A DNA stretch of 64,000 bases from assembly GCA_016712525.1 (NCBI GenBank), contig JADJQX010000001.1, forward strand, positions 1-64,000. The letters run 5' to 3'. The translations under genes and the position numbers were made by a program. The notes below the pieces were generated by a model. The model was not told where the DNA came from and did no database searches. It saw only the letters and a program-made list of their open reading frames with translations. This stretch comes from Myxococcales bacterium (GTDB lineage Bacteria > Myxococcota_A > Polyangia > Polyangiales > Polyangiaceae). This document shows, in pieces, positions 1-10,353 of the stretch (position 1 is the first letter of the stretch; each line of letters begins with the position of its first letter).

Positions 1-678
1 CGTGAACGCGGGGACGTCTTTCACCTCGACGTTCTGCCCGAAGCGCAGGTTCACCCACGCGGGCTCCTTGCGCGAGGCCGAGTCGACCACGAGCTCCCCC
101 ACCGCCGTGGACACCATGCCGAGCACCTGCTCCCCCTCGATCTCGAAGGGCACGATGAGCGCGGGGCCGGCCTGCGGCATGTCGACCGCGGCGAGCAGGC
201 CACCTTCCATCGCGAACGGGTGCCGCCCGTGCCCGCGGCGCGCGAGCTTGGCGACGTCACGCGCCCACGGATCTTTGACCTGCGGGTCGCGGAGCATGGC
301 CTCGAGCTCGTCGGCCGCCTGCTCCATGTCGCCGAGGTACCAGAGGGCGCGGCCCCGAACGGCGTGCGCGTCGGTCGCGTCGAGGCCTTCTGTGAGCTTC
401 GCGGCCTTGGTGAAGTCGAGCTTGGCGAGCGCCACACGTGCCGCAAGTACCCGAATTTCAACGTCTTTCGGGGCGACCTGGATGCCGCTGTCGCACGCCT
501 GGGCGGCGTCGTCGAAGTCTCCCGAGCGGTAGCTGGCCTTGGCGCGGAGCTGCCATTTCTCCGCGACGGGAGAGCGCGCGCCGGGCCCCTCGACCGTGGG
601 GCCGCACGCCGTGCCGGAGAGGGCCGCCCCGGCGAGGGCGAGGGCGAGCGAGAGGGAGCGAAGGGGCAAAAGGCGCAT
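1..678 (-). CDS. TPR lipoprotein with aspartyl-protease-like C-terminus (partial)
   Basis: The gene reads leftwards off the window edge, so the C-terminus is missing (226 codons visible). It begins MRLLPLRSLSLALALAGAAL and then a lipobox-like LSGTAC, so it is probably a lipoprotein. Residues 35-130 are TPR-like helices (AKASYRSGDFDDAAQAC, then VRGRALWYLGDMEQAADELE). From about residue 165 the pattern FEIEGEQVLGMVSTAVGELV resembles the retropepsin-like fold, but the usual DTGA is replaced by STAV. I infer a non-catalytic or still unclear protease-like domain. The ATG at 678 is chosen because it immediately precedes the signal sequence. Confidence 0.7.
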   Translation of the reverse strand, partial: MRLLPLRSLSLALALAGAALSGTACGPTVEGPGARSPVAEKWQLRAKASYRSGDFDDAAQACDSGIQVAPKDVEIRVLAARVALAKLDFTKAAKLTEGLDATDAHAVRGRALWYLGDMEQAADELEAMLRDPQVKDPWARDVAKLARRGHGRHPFAMEGGLLAAVDMPQAGPALIVPFEIEGEQVLGMVSTAVGELVVDSASRKEPAWVNLRFGQNVEVKDVPAFT

Positions 679-831
679 GATTTCCGTGGGTGGCCCGCGG
701 AGTCGCGCGCCTGGCTGGGCCGTCGGGGACGGCGGTCAGGGCGAGTGGGTAGGCCGAACGGCCGAATCTCGCAATCTTGAAGGGAGCGCGAGGCGATTCG
801 GCACGCGACGAGGACGGTGGGGTGCGCCCGT

Positions 832-1659
832 TCAGGGCTCTTCGGCCGGCTCGGCCCGCACCACGCGGTCGAGCCGCAGGGTGACCCGCGCGCGCCCCGG
901 GAGCGTGTACCCGAGAGCGCGGGGAGGATCGGCCTCGAGCTCCAGCGCGGTGACACGCACCACCATCTCGCGGATGGGACGGCCCGCCCCACGCGACGCG
1001 ACCTTCACCGGCGCGCCCGACTCGGCCGCCGCTTGGAGCTGCGCGACGATGGCCGCGCGCGCTCTCTCGGAGTGGATGCGTGTCTCCCAGAGGTCTTTCG
1101 CGGACGTGGGCTTCAGCACCTCGCAGCAGCGCGCGAAGATGTCGCGGAGCGCGCGCACGTCGCCCGAGGCCCGGTGCGCCGCGTCGCACGGCAGGCCGAA
1201 ATGCGCGCGGAGCGCGACGAGCGAGTGGTTCGGCAGGAGGAAGCTCCGCCGCGAGAGCGCGAGGGTGTCGACCCAGTGCTCGAGCTCCATCGGGTGCCCG
1301 GCGCGCTCGAGCTCCTGCCGCAGAAAACGTGCGTCCCACGGGGCCGCATGCGCGACCGGGACGGCTCCCTCGAGGATGCGCCGCACGTCGCCCGCGATCG
1401 TCTCGAAAGGCGGCGCGCCCGCGAGCACCTCCGCCGAGAGCCCGTGCACCTCCGAGGCGCCCCCGGCGCGATCGTCCCCGGGCCACACGAGGGACTCGAC
1501 GCGGTCGACGCACACACCTCCGACCACACGCTCGATGCACACCTCGACGACCCGATCCCGAGCGAGCTCGAGCCCGGTCATCTCGAGATCGAGGAACGCG
1601 AGCGGGACCTCGTCGAGCGGCCTCTCCCAGAGCTCTCCTTGCGGTTCGTCCTTCCCCAC
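832..1659 (-). CDS. DnaQ-family DEDDh 3'-5' exonuclease
   Basis: A 275-residue protein with the three exonuclease motifs of the DnaQ/epsilon superfamily. Exo I is FLDLEMTGL near residue 22, Exo II is HAAPWDARFL near residue 105, and Exo III is HRASGDVRAL near residue 162, giving the H-x4-D signature of the DEDDh class. Such enzymes remove 3' nucleotides using two metal ions. The protein is longer than a minimal epsilon domain, with about 90 extra C-terminal residues of unknown role. It lies 13 bp downstream of the thiolase gene and is probably co-transcribed with it. It may act in proofreading or repair, but the sequence does not identify it as the replicative epsilon subunit. Confidence 0.85.
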   Translation of the reverse strand: MGKDEPQGELWERPLDEVPLAFLDLEMTGLELARDRVVEVCIERVVGGVCVDRVESLVWPGDDRAGGASEVHGLSAEVLAGAPPFETIAGDVRRILEGAVPVAHAAPWDARFLRQELERAGHPMELEHWVDTLALSRRSFLLPNHSLVALRAHFGLPCDAAHRASGDVRALRDIFARCCEVLKPTSAKDLWETRIHSERARAAIVAQLQAAAESGAPVKVASRGAGRPIREMVVRVTALELEADPPRALGYTLPGRARVTLRLDRVVRAEPAEEP

Positions 1660-1672
1660 CGCGAAAGCCCCC

Positions 1673-2902
<1,230 letters not shown>

Positions 2903-3005
2903 CCCTTTTCGTCCGCGAGAAGCGAAAAACGCGCGAGCCTGCGCGGACGGCGCGCGACGCCGATCGTTCGGAGGTCAAAAGGCCCATGACCTCCGGAGGT
3001 TGGCG

Positions 3006-3487
3006 TCAGCGCACCCGATCGATCGTGAGCGTCCCGTTGATGGTCGCGTCGAGGCTCGCGCGCTCGTTGGCCGTGCAGATGTCGATGCGCGAGGTCCACT
3101 TGCCCTTGAAGGCGCCGCCGGTGTCGACCACACGAAACTCGATCGTGCGGCCGTACTTTCGTTCGAGCTCGTGGATGCGGAGCTTCGTGCCGTACGGGAA
3201 GGCCTTGGCGTCCATGGCGACCGAGACGTAGTCCGCCTTGCCGGCGAGGTACTGCTGGAGCGTGCGCAGCGGCTTTCCACGGCGATCGACGAAGCCCCCC
3301 TCGAGCGGGCTCGCGTCAGGGTAGTAGCCCGTCCCCCGCGCGGTGAAGCGGGTCGCCGTGCTGAAGGCCTCCGCGCTCTCGCCGACGGCGTCGTCGTCGA
3401 CGTCGACGTCCGATGCTTCGGCAGCACACCCCCGGAGCCGAGCGCGACGAGCAACGAACCTACGAGAGCGAGACGGAGAGCGGCCAT
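3006..3487 (-). CDS. 3D-domain lipoprotein with apparent frameshift
   Basis: The C-terminal part is a 3D (Asp-Asp-Asp) domain, a double-psi beta-barrel shared with MltA-type and Rpf/Sps proteins. It shows FPYGTKLRIHELERK, then VVDTGGAFKGKWTSRIDIC with the conserved aspartates. The start is the ATG at 3487, preceded by GAGGAG at good spacing, which gives MAALRLALVGSLLVALGSGG. In that frame the protein then goes wrong. One extra base in the C5 run at 3429-3433 would join it to CAAEASDVDVDDD and restore a classic lipobox (GSGGC). As given, two frames are needed for one protein of about 160 residues. Its likely role is cell-wall binding or cleavage. Confidence 0.7.
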
Positions 3488-3663
3488 GGGAGACTCCTCG
3501 GTGGGGGGCGTCACGACGACGCCGACGAGTCTCCCCTATCCACGCGCCGTGCCACACTCGAAACATGAGCCGTTACGGCATGTTACGCGCTTCGATACGG
3601 GCCCGAAGAGGCGCCCGGGATCCACGCCACGAGGACCGAGAGCGTCCCGCGCGGGTGCGATCG

Positions 3664-4329
3664 TCAGCAGGCCGAGCCACCCGGGAAGAGCCCTCGCACG
3701 AGCTCCTCGCAGGTGGCGTGGAGCACACCGAACGAGAAGTTTCCGTAGAGCATCGTGCGCCCACCGTCGAAGACGAACGTCGGTGAGCCCTGGATCTTGA
3801 GGCGGTCCTTCTCGTTCGCGTCTTCCCACACCATCGCGATGGCCGAGCCGTCGTCGAGGCGCGCTTCGATCGGCGCGCGGGGGATGCCGAGGCCTTCGGC
3901 GACCTCGAGCTGCACGTCGCGCCGCGCGATGTTCTTTTCGCGGACGAAGAACGCCTCACGGAGCGCGAGCTGGTACGACGGGCCGACGCGCGATCCCTCC
4001 CCTTCGGGCAGCGCGAAGACGGCCTTGATGGCGGCCGACGGCGCCCACGACGACGCGGGCATCACGCGCCAACACTCGCCCGACACGTCGGTGCGACCGG
4101 CCTGCTCGGCGATGCGGCGCGTGGCGGAGATGCGCCCCTCGACGCCATCTTTTGCCCATGGGCCTTGCTCGAACCGCCAAGGCACGCTGCCGAACACGGG
4201 CACGATGCGGTAGTCGACCTCGACGTGCGCGCCCATCTCGGAGAGCAGCCGCTCGAGCTTCGCCTGCGCGACGAGAGCCCACACACACAACGGATCCGTG
4301 AAGTAGCTCACGGCGAGCTTCTTCGTCAT
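3664..4329 (-). CDS. DsbA-fold (FrnE/HCCA isomerase-like) protein
   Basis: A 221-residue DSBA-like thioredoxin-fold protein. The N-terminus MTKKLAVSYFTDPLCVWA has the beta strand and turn of the family, but the active-site motif is C-V-W-A, so the second redox cysteine is missing. The cis-proline region is QGSPTFVFDGG near residue 185. No signal peptide is visible, so a cytoplasmic role is likely. Its start overlaps the stop of the TtcA-like gene by 4 bp (ATGA), which indicates translational coupling. Family members include polyketide-associated oxidoreductases and isomerases. The loss of one cysteine argues against simple dithiol exchange and for glutathione-type or non-redox chemistry. Confidence 0.8.
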   Translation of the reverse strand: MTKKLAVSYFTDPLCVWALVAQAKLERLLSEMGAHVEVDYRIVPVFGSVPWRFEQGPWAKDGVEGRISATRRIAEQAGRTDVSGECWRVMPASSWAPSAAIKAVFALPEGEGSRVGPSYQLALREAFFVREKNIARRDVQLEVAEGLGIPRAPIEARLDDGSAIAMVWEDANEKDRLKIQGSPTFVFDGGRTMLYGNFSFGVLHATCEELVRGLFPGGSAC

Positions 4330-5243
4330 GGCACGCTCCTCTCGTTCTCCACCCCACCTTCGGCGATGGCGCCACCCTCGTCGTGGACGAGCGGCAGGCG
4401 ACGCTTCGCCACCACCGGCTTCGCCTCGAAGTGCTTCTCCCGAGCTACCGGCGCGAGCGGCCTCACGTGGGCGGGCCTCGCGTTCCAGGCGTCGCGGACC
4501 TCGGGGTCGAGCAGGTGCGAGGGGCGCACGTTGCCGAGCGCGGCGTGCATCGTGGCCCGGAGCGTCGGGTTCTCGCGCTCGAGCGTCGTGAGCAGCTCGG
4601 CCACGCGCTCGCGCCGAAGCCCCTCTTGGGAGCCGCACAGGTTGCACGGCAAGATGGGGAACCCCTTCTCCGCGGCGAACGCGGCGATGTCGGCCTCGGC
4701 GCAGTCGACGAGGGGGCGAATCACCTCGAAGCGCCCGTCGTCGGTGCGGAACTTCGCGGGCATCGCCTGGAGCTTGCCCCCATAAAAGAGGTTCAAGAGG
4801 AACGTCTCGATGCCGTCGTCGCGGTGATGCCCGAGCGCGATCTTGGTGCACCCGAGGCGCTCGGCGGCCTCGTACAAAATGCCGCGGCGGAGGCGCGAGC
4901 AGAGCGAGCAGGTGGTGGCGCCCGGCGCGAGCTTCTCTTTCACGACCGAGTAGGTGTCCTCCGAGAGGATCTCGAAGTCGACCCCGCTCGCCTCGAGGTA
5001 CGCGACGAGCGCGCGCCCGTCGTAGCCGGGCTGACGTTGATCGAGGTGCACGGCGACGAGCGACACCGGAAACCCCATGGCGTGCGCGTGCTGCCGCAAA
5101 AAATAGAGGAGCGCGTGGCTGTCTTTGCCCCCCGAGACGGCCACGAGCACGCGGTCCCCGGGCTCGAGCAACGCGTGCGTCCTGCACGTACCGAGGATCG
5201 TGCGCGCGAGGTGTCGCTCGAGGCGCTTCGCGTCGCTCGCCAT
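4326..5243 (-). CDS. ttcA: TtcA-like tRNA 2-thiocytidine biosynthesis protein
   Basis: A 305-residue PP-loop ATPase. VAVSGGKDSHALLYFL (about residues 34-49) is the pyrophosphate-binding loop. CSLCSRLRRG (about residue 110) and PCNLCGSQ (about residue 200) give the paired CxxC motifs typical of TtcA, which uses an iron-sulphur cluster to thiolate cytidine 32 of some tRNAs. LGHHRDDGIETFLLNLFY is another conserved TtcA block. Length and motif order match the family. The gene is followed, with a 4-bp overlap, by the DsbA-fold gene, which may supply or handle sulphur or redox equivalents (inference). Confidence 0.88.
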   Translation of the reverse strand: MASDAKRLERHLARTILGTCRTHALLEPGDRVLVAVSGGKDSHALLYFLRQHAHAMGFPVSLVAVHLDQRQPGYDGRALVAYLEASGVDFEILSEDTYSVVKEKLAPGATTCSLCSRLRRGILYEAAERLGCTKIALGHHRDDGIETFLLNLFYGGKLQAMPAKFRTDDGRFEVIRPLVDCAEADIAAFAAEKGFPILPCNLCGSQEGLRRERVAELLTTLERENPTLRATMHAALGNVRPSHLLDPEVRDAWNARPAHVRPLAPVAREKHFEAKPVVAKRRLPLVHDEGGAIAEGGVENERSVP

Positions 5244-5246
5244 GGC

Positions 5247-6239
5247 TCAGAACGCCACGCGCCCCGTGAGCCACACGGGGGCGGTCGCGGCCCTCTTGGC
5301 CTCGGCCTTGGGCGACGTCGTGAAGTAGAGCACCGTGGTGACGACGCCCGCGACGATCGCCACGCCCGCGACGATGTCGGTGGCGAGCGTGAGCGTCTTC
5401 ACGTCGGACCGCGCGGACTCCATTTCCTGGGGAGTTACGCCGAATTGGCCCGCCTTGTCGTCGAGGGAGCCCTTCGCCCCGAGCGAGAGGCCGCCGAGCA
5501 CACCGGCCCCCGCGGCGAGGGCCACGGTGCTCACGACGCCGATGTAGAAGGGCGTACGCGAGGGCTGCTCGACACGATCGGGAGCGGGCGCGAGCGGCGC
5601 GGGGGCACGAGCAGGCTCCGGAGGCGGCGCGACGACGACCGGGGCAGGTGGCGGGGCCACGGTCGGCTCGGCGAGCTCGAGGGTCACGTCGAGGTTGTCG
5701 CCGCTCGCCACGTCGACCACCTTGGTGGCCGGGAGGAGCGGAGAGAGCGTCGCGCTGAATTTGTGACGGCCGGCGCCCACGACGAGCGGCTCTTTGAGCG
5801 GGCTCTTGCCCACGACGACGTCGTCGACCGCGATCTCGGCGCCCTCTTTGTTCACGCCGACGCGCACGTGCGCGATGAGCGAGGCGAGGCGCGTGACCTC
5901 TTTCTCGACCTCTTTGCGGCGCGCCGCGGGCACGTCTTTGGCGCCTTCGGAGAGGTATTTCTGAAAGGCCGAGAGCGCACAGGAGTAGTCCTGGAGCTCG
6001 AGGCAGGTCTGCCCGATGTTGTATTGGACCTTGAAGCTCGGCGCGATCTCGTAGGCCTTCTTGAACTCGATGAGCGCGGCGCGAAAGTCCGTGTCTTTGA
6101 AGAGGGCGACGCCCCGCGTGAAGTGCGTGCGCCCCTCTTCTTGGGCCTTGGCCGTCGGGGGCTCGGCGTGCGCGGGGCGCGCGAGGGTGACCGTCGCGGA
6201 GAGGCAAGCGAGCGTGAGCGCGGCGTAAATGGGCTTCAT
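5247..6239 (-). CDS. TPR/PEGA-type membrane protein
   Basis: A 330-residue protein with a cleavable signal peptide (MKPIYAALTLACLSATVTLA, then RPAHA). TPR-like repeats follow (GVALFKDTDFRAALIEFKKAYE, then YNIGQTCLELQDYSCALSAF; residues 35-95). A PEGA-like beta domain comes next (GAEIAVDDVVVGKSPLKEPL), then a Pro/Ala linker, and two hydrophobic segments near residues 240-262 and 295-318. It is periplasm-facing and probably anchored in the inner membrane. The ATG at 6239 overlaps the kinase stop by 4 bp, so it is translated with the kinase. It is likely a structural or signalling partner of that kinase (inference). Confidence 0.8.
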   Translation of the reverse strand: MKPIYAALTLACLSATVTLARPAHAEPPTAKAQEEGRTHFTRGVALFKDTDFRAALIEFKKAYEIAPSFKVQYNIGQTCLELQDYSCALSAFQKYLSEGAKDVPAARRKEVEKEVTRLASLIAHVRVGVNKEGAEIAVDDVVVGKSPLKEPLVVGAGRHKFSATLSPLLPATKVVDVASGDNLDVTLELAEPTVAPPPAPVVVAPPPEPARAPAPLAPAPDRVEQPSRTPFYIGVVSTVALAAGAGVLGGLSLGAKGSLDDKAGQFGVTPQEMESARSDVKTLTLATDIVAGVAIVAGVVTTVLYFTTSPKAEAKRAATAPVWLTGRVAF

Positions 6240-7864
6240 TTGTAGGGGTCCGTGTCGTCGATGTCGCGCTTCGGTTTCTTGGGTCGGCCCGTCGGGAGCG
6301 CCGGGGCCTCGGCCTGACCTTGAGGCAACGCCTCGAGCGTCACGAGGATCTCCGGGCCATCGGACGCGGCGATCGTGCGCTCGGCCGTGCGGAAGCCCGA
6401 GGCTTGCACACGCACCTTGTGGGCGCCCGCGTCGAGCTCGCCTTCGAACGGGTTCGTAGCGGGCACTCCGTCGACGAAGACGAGCGCGCCCTTCGGCACC
6501 GTCGTGATCTTGGCGCGAAAGCCCTTCTCGGCCACGGGCGCGGCCGACGACGGAGGCGCGGCCGGCTCCTTGGTGACGAGCGAAGGGGAGGCCGAAGGTT
6601 TGGGCTCTTCGGTGGCTGGCGCCTTCGTGCCCGTCGCGCGGCCCGCGAGGACGGCGAGCACCGCGACGACGGTGACCACACCGACCGCCCCGCCGACGAG
6701 GGCCCAGGGTTTCTTCTTTTCGGCCTCGGGCGGCACCGTCCCCGCGAGCGGAGCGGCGGCCGACGTGGGGCCCGTGGGCTCGACGGACGTGGGACCGGGG
6801 CGAGAGCCCGAGCCCGAGCCCGCTCCCGCGCCCGAGCCCACGCCCGACGTGGAGGCCTGGCTCACACGAAGCGACGGGATCGAGCCCGACGTCTCCAGCG
6901 CGCGCATGCCCTCTTCGACCACACGGCGCACCTTCGAGCGGTCGTCCTTGAAGGGCGACTCGAGGCACGCGGCGACGGCGCGCGCGTCTCCCCCACCGAC
7001 CTTGGCGAGGTACCCCTCGATGGCCTCTTGCATCGCGGCCGCGGTGGGGTAGCGATCGTCCGGCGCGAGGGCCATCGCGCGCTCGCAGATGGCGAGGAGC
7101 TCTTCGGGAGCGTCCTTCGCAACCTCTCGGATCTTCGGGTCTTTTCCGTGCATGCGGCGCGCGAGCACGGCCACCTCGTCGTCCGTCCGGGCGACGAGGC
7201 GCTTTTGCGCGAGCAGCTCCCAGAGCATCACGCCGACCGCGAACACGTCGGCGCGGCGATCGATCGCGCCGCCCGTGACCTGCTCGGGCGCCATGTAGCC
7301 GGCCTTGCCCTTGATGACGCCGCTCTTCGTCTCGCCGACGGAGAGCGTGCCTTTGGCGATCCCGAAGTCGAGGATCTTGGAGAAGCCGCCGTAGAGCACG
7401 AACACGTTCTGCGGGCTCACGTCACGGTGCACGAGGCCGAGGGGGCGGCCGTCGAAGTCGCAGAGCTCGTGGGCGTAGTGGAGGCCGGCGAGGGAGTCGG
7501 CGAGCACGCGGAGCCCCACGGCGAGCGACAGGGCGTCTCGCCCCACACGCGTCAGCACCGAAGAGAACGCCTGCCCCTCGAGGTACTCCATGGCGATGAA
7601 GATGCGCCCGTCCGGATCCTCGCCGACCTCGTACGTGTGCACGACGTTCGGGTGGTTGAGGCGCGCGGCGACGCGGGCCTCGTCGAGGAACATGCGACGA
7701 AACTCGGGGTCTTCGGCGATCTCGGTGCGGAGCGTCTTGATGACGAGGAGCTTCTGAAAACCGCCGGTGCGCTGGGAGATCGCGAGGAACACGCGCGCCA
7801 TCCCGCCCGAGCCCAAGCTCGCGACGAGGCGGTAATCGCCGATGGTGCGCGGATCTTCGGTCAC
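6236..7864 (-). CDS. Ser/Thr protein kinase with transmembrane segment and PEGA domain
   Basis: A 542-residue Hanks-type kinase. The glycine loop is LGSGGMARVF (residues 17-26) and the catalytic lysine is K43 (VIKTLR). The catalytic loop is HRDVSPQN (146-153), the metal-binding motif is DFG (166-168), and the substrate-positioning motif is GYMAPEQ. After the kinase and a Gly/Ser-rich linker comes one transmembrane helix (about residues 390-412), then a Pro/Ser linker. A PEGA domain follows (KGALVFVDGVPATNPFEG, about residues 455-495). The kinase is therefore cytoplasmic with an external sensor. All key catalytic residues are present. It is translationally coupled both to the upstream lipoprotein and to the downstream TPR/PEGA gene. 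Confidence 0.93.
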   Translation of the reverse strand: MTEDPRTIGDYRLVASLGSGGMARVFLAISQRTGGFQKLLVIKTLRTEIAEDPEFRRMFLDEARVAARLNHPNVVHTYEVGEDPDGRIFIAMEYLEGQAFSSVLTRVGRDALSLAVGLRVLADSLAGLHYAHELCDFDGRPLGLVHRDVSPQNVFVLYGGFSKILDFGIAKGTLSVGETKSGVIKGKAGYMAPEQVTGGAIDRRADVFAVGVMLWELLAQKRLVARTDDEVAVLARRMHGKDPKIREVAKDAPEELLAICERAMALAPDDRYPTAAAMQEAIEGYLAKVGGGDARAVAACLESPFKDDRSKVRRVVEEGMRALETSGSIPSLRVSQASTSGVGSGAGAGSGSGSRPGPTSVEPTGPTSAAAPLAGTVPPEAEKKKPWALVGGAVGVVTVVAVLAVLAGRATGTKAPATEEPKPSASPSLVTKEPAAPPSSAAPVAEKGFRAKITTVPKGALVFVDGVPATNPFEGELDAGAHKVRVQASGFRTAERTIAASDGPEILVTLEALPQGQAEAPALPTGRPKKPKRDIDDTDPYK

Positions 7865-8820
7865 GGCGTGGGCACCATGTTCAAGATGGTGACCGAGCCC
7901 CTCTTCACGAGCACCGAGTACGAGCCCGTGCGCTTGTTGCCTTGCGCGGGGATGGTCGTCTCGATCGAGATGATGCCCGACGGGAGGTTCAAGAACCCCG
8001 CGTTGCCGGACGGGTCCGTCTCTTTGCGGGTGACGGTCGGGGTGTCGTTGCCCTCGTAATAGTACTGCACGGTCTTCGGGTCGTTCTGGACGGCCTTCAC
8101 CGAGACGCCGCCCACGGGAGCGAACTTGCAGTCGGTCACGAGGCCGAAGATGTGGCCGAGGTTCGGGTCGGTCGACGTCTTCACCTGCGCGAGCAAGAAG
8201 TCGAGCTCCGCGATGCTGACGGCGATGGGCACCTTGGCGAGCTCGGGCTCCGTGACGAGGTCCGAGTCCTTATCGGGCGGAGGGTAGACCGCGTAGATCG
8301 TGGGGGCCATGTCTCGGAACGAGTCGGGCCCGGTCGGCATGTGCAGGTAGCCGCGGAAGTGTTTGGGCAAGTCGAGCACGACGTCGCCCTTCGCGTCGGT
8401 CTCGGCCTGCGCCACCGGCGAGTTGCACTCCGGATCGAGGGACGCGCACGCCTTCACCTTGAGCCCGACGATCGGCGTCGCGCTCACGAGCCGGCGGAAC
8501 CGCTCGCGGAATTTCACCTTCTCGGTGCCGCTCTGGGGTGGCCACTGCACGTTGCCGAGGCAGCCCCACTTCGGGTCGACCGGGGTCGCGTCGACGCTCG
8601 CATCGACGCCTCCGTCGGTCGTGACGACGGTCGGCGCGGTGCACAGGTTCTCTTGGCAGCGTGTGCCCGCGAACGCGCCGCCGCGGGAGGTGCAGTCGGC
8701 GTCGGACGAGCACTGGACCACGTCCGACGACACGAGGGCTTGGCACGCCGCGACGAGCGAGACGAGAGCGGCAGCCGACAGGGCCGAACGGAGCACACGG
8801 CGAAGGGACATCGCCTCCAC
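7861..8820 (-). CDS. lipoprotein of unknown function, first gene of the kinase operon
   Basis: A 319-residue protein with a lipoprotein signal (SLRRVLRSALSAAALVSLVA, then ACQALVSS). The N-terminal 60 residues include a Cys-rich stretch (CSSDADCTSRGGAFAGTRC) resembling the variable repeats of myxobacterial surface lipoproteins. The rest looks beta-rich, possibly carboxypeptidase-regulatory-like (HIFGLVTDCKFAPVGGVSVK). Its stop overlaps the kinase start by 4 bp. I infer that it is an outer or periplasmic component of the same signalling unit; no enzymatic motif is visible. The ATG at 8811 is an equally good start. Confidence 0.78.
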   Translation of the reverse strand: MEAMSLRRVLRSALSAAALVSLVAACQALVSSDVVQCSSDADCTSRGGAFAGTRCQENLCTAPTVVTTDGGVDASVDATPVDPKWGCLGNVQWPPQSGTEKVKFRERFRRLVSATPIVGLKVKACASLDPECNSPVAQAETDAKGDVVLDLPKHFRGYLHMPTGPDSFRDMAPTIYAVYPPPDKDSDLVTEPELAKVPIAVSIAELDFLLAQVKTSTDPNLGHIFGLVTDCKFAPVGGVSVKAVQNDPKTVQYYYEGNDTPTVTRKETDPSGNAGFLNLPSGIISIETTIPAQGNKRTGSYSVLVKRGSVTILNMVPTP

Positions 8821-9007
8821 GGTACCACCGTCACTTGCCCGCGAAAAGGAAACGGGGCGCAGGAAAGCATCCGAAACCCCTCGAGAAGCCGCACCTTTTG
8901 CGGCCCGGTTGGCTCTTGCGCCCTCCCCGTTTCTCCGCCCTCACGCCGCGTCCCCGCGCGATACGATCCCGCTGGTCGAGCTTCCCTCGAGAGGGCACCC
9001 TTGGAGA

Positions 9008-10237
9008 GTGACGTCGCATCCTCTCGCTCGTGTCGCGCGGCGTGGTCGGCTCGGCCTCGTCGCGTCGGTGATCGCGGTCGCGGTCGCGGGTGCGCTCGGG
9101 TGCGAGGGCGAGACCGCGGCGATCGCGGAGCGCCCCGAGCGCCTCACGAGCGACGTCGGCACGGACGACGTGTCGTTCCTCTATCCCCTCGCCGTTCCGC
9201 ACGCGCAGCGCGTCGAGCTCCTCGGCACGACCACCGCAGGCCCACGCGGCGCGCTCCTCCCGAGGGACCTCTACGACGGCCTCCCCGGCCTCGACGTGCT
9301 CACGCCGAACGGCGATCTCTACACGCTCTTTCGTGTCGTATCTGTCCGGATCGACCCATGTTTTCCGGGCCTAGGTGTGCCGGACGAGGCCGCCTGCAAG
9401 AACCAGGTGCGGCTCGTCATGCAGCCCGTCCTCCCGAAGCCGGGCTCGGGGCTCACCACGCAGGATCTCGCGCTCCACCTCTTCTATACGGTGACACGCG
9501 CCGAGCTCTCGAAGCTGCTCGCCGAGGTCGTGGCGCTCCGTGAGTCGAGCGGCGTCGGGGCCTACGCTGGCAACCCGCGTGTCCACCCCGTGCTCGCCGC
9601 GGGGCTCGGGGGCACGGGCGCGAAGGCGCTTCGTGAGTCGCTGCTCGCCGTCGCCGGGCGGTCGACGCTCACGCGGGTCACGTTCATGGGGCTCGAGCAC
9701 GTCGGGCTCGCGTGGCGCTTCGGTGGCTTCGAGGTCGAGGGGAAGGGCCTCGTGCCCATCACGATCCCGAGCGCGAAGACCACGGTGCAGTCGTTCGTGA
9801 ACCGCGACATCGAGGGCCGCACGTTCGAGGCGGCCGAGGCGTTCCCTTCGACCGACAGCATGGCCAAGCTCGCCCTCTTCTTCGACAAGAAGCGGCTCGA
9901 GGCGGCCTCCCCCGAGGAGCTCACGAGCTCCCTCGCCATGCTCTATCGGCTGGAGAGCCCGAAGGCCCACTCCCCCGACACGGTCGACTGCGTGAGCTGC
10001 CACGTGGCCCACGCGGCCGAGTCGTACGCGGCTTCGGTGAGGCCGCTCGTAGGCGCCGAGTCGGAGCGGTACGTCTCCCCTCGAGGCGGAGAGGTCACGC
10101 GCGATCGCCCATTCGCCACGAACGAGCTCCGCGCCTTCGGCTATTTCGGAGATCGCGCCTCGGTGAGCCCACGTGTGAGCCAAGAGACCGCCGAGGTGGT
10201 GGCCCACGTGAATCGTGTGGTGAAGAGCGCGCGGTAG
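9008..10237 (+). CDS. lipoprotein with single c-type haem motif
   Basis: 409 residues from the GTG at 9008. A signal sequence is followed by a lipobox (AVAGALGC). Near residue 335 there is DCVSCHVAH, a CxxCH haem-attachment motif, so this may be a monohaem cytochrome-like protein exposed in the periplasm. The other conserved-looking blocks (LYDGLPGLDVLTPNGDLYTL, then VRIDPCFPG) are not recognisable as a known enzyme. It resembles the family of large myxobacterial lipoproteins with one CxxCH, but function cannot be assigned. It is divergent from the kinase operon, with 187 bp between them. Confidence 0.8.
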   Translation: MTSHPLARVARRGRLGLVASVIAVAVAGALGCEGETAAIAERPERLTSDVGTDDVSFLYPLAVPHAQRVELLGTTTAGPRGALLPRDLYDGLPGLDVLTPNGDLYTLFRVVSVRIDPCFPGLGVPDEAACKNQVRLVMQPVLPKPGSGLTTQDLALHLFYTVTRAELSKLLAEVVALRESSGVGAYAGNPRVHPVLAAGLGGTGAKALRESLLAVAGRSTLTRVTFMGLEHVGLAWRFGGFEVEGKGLVPITIPSAKTTVQSFVNRDIEGRTFEAAEAFPSTDSMAKLALFFDKKRLEAASPEELTSSLAMLYRLESPKAHSPDTVDCVSCHVAHAAESYAASVRPLVGAESERYVSPRGGEVTRDRPFATNELRAFGYFGDRASVSPRVSQETAEVVAHVNRVVKSAR

Positions 10238-10353
10238 AACGAGCGTGCCGCTCACTTCCCCCCCACCCCGTCACAAAACCCTCGCCATCGAAGGCGCCTG
10301 GCCGTAGCCCTACGCCACTCGTGGAGCACGGGTCCACGGGGGGAGCAAATTCT

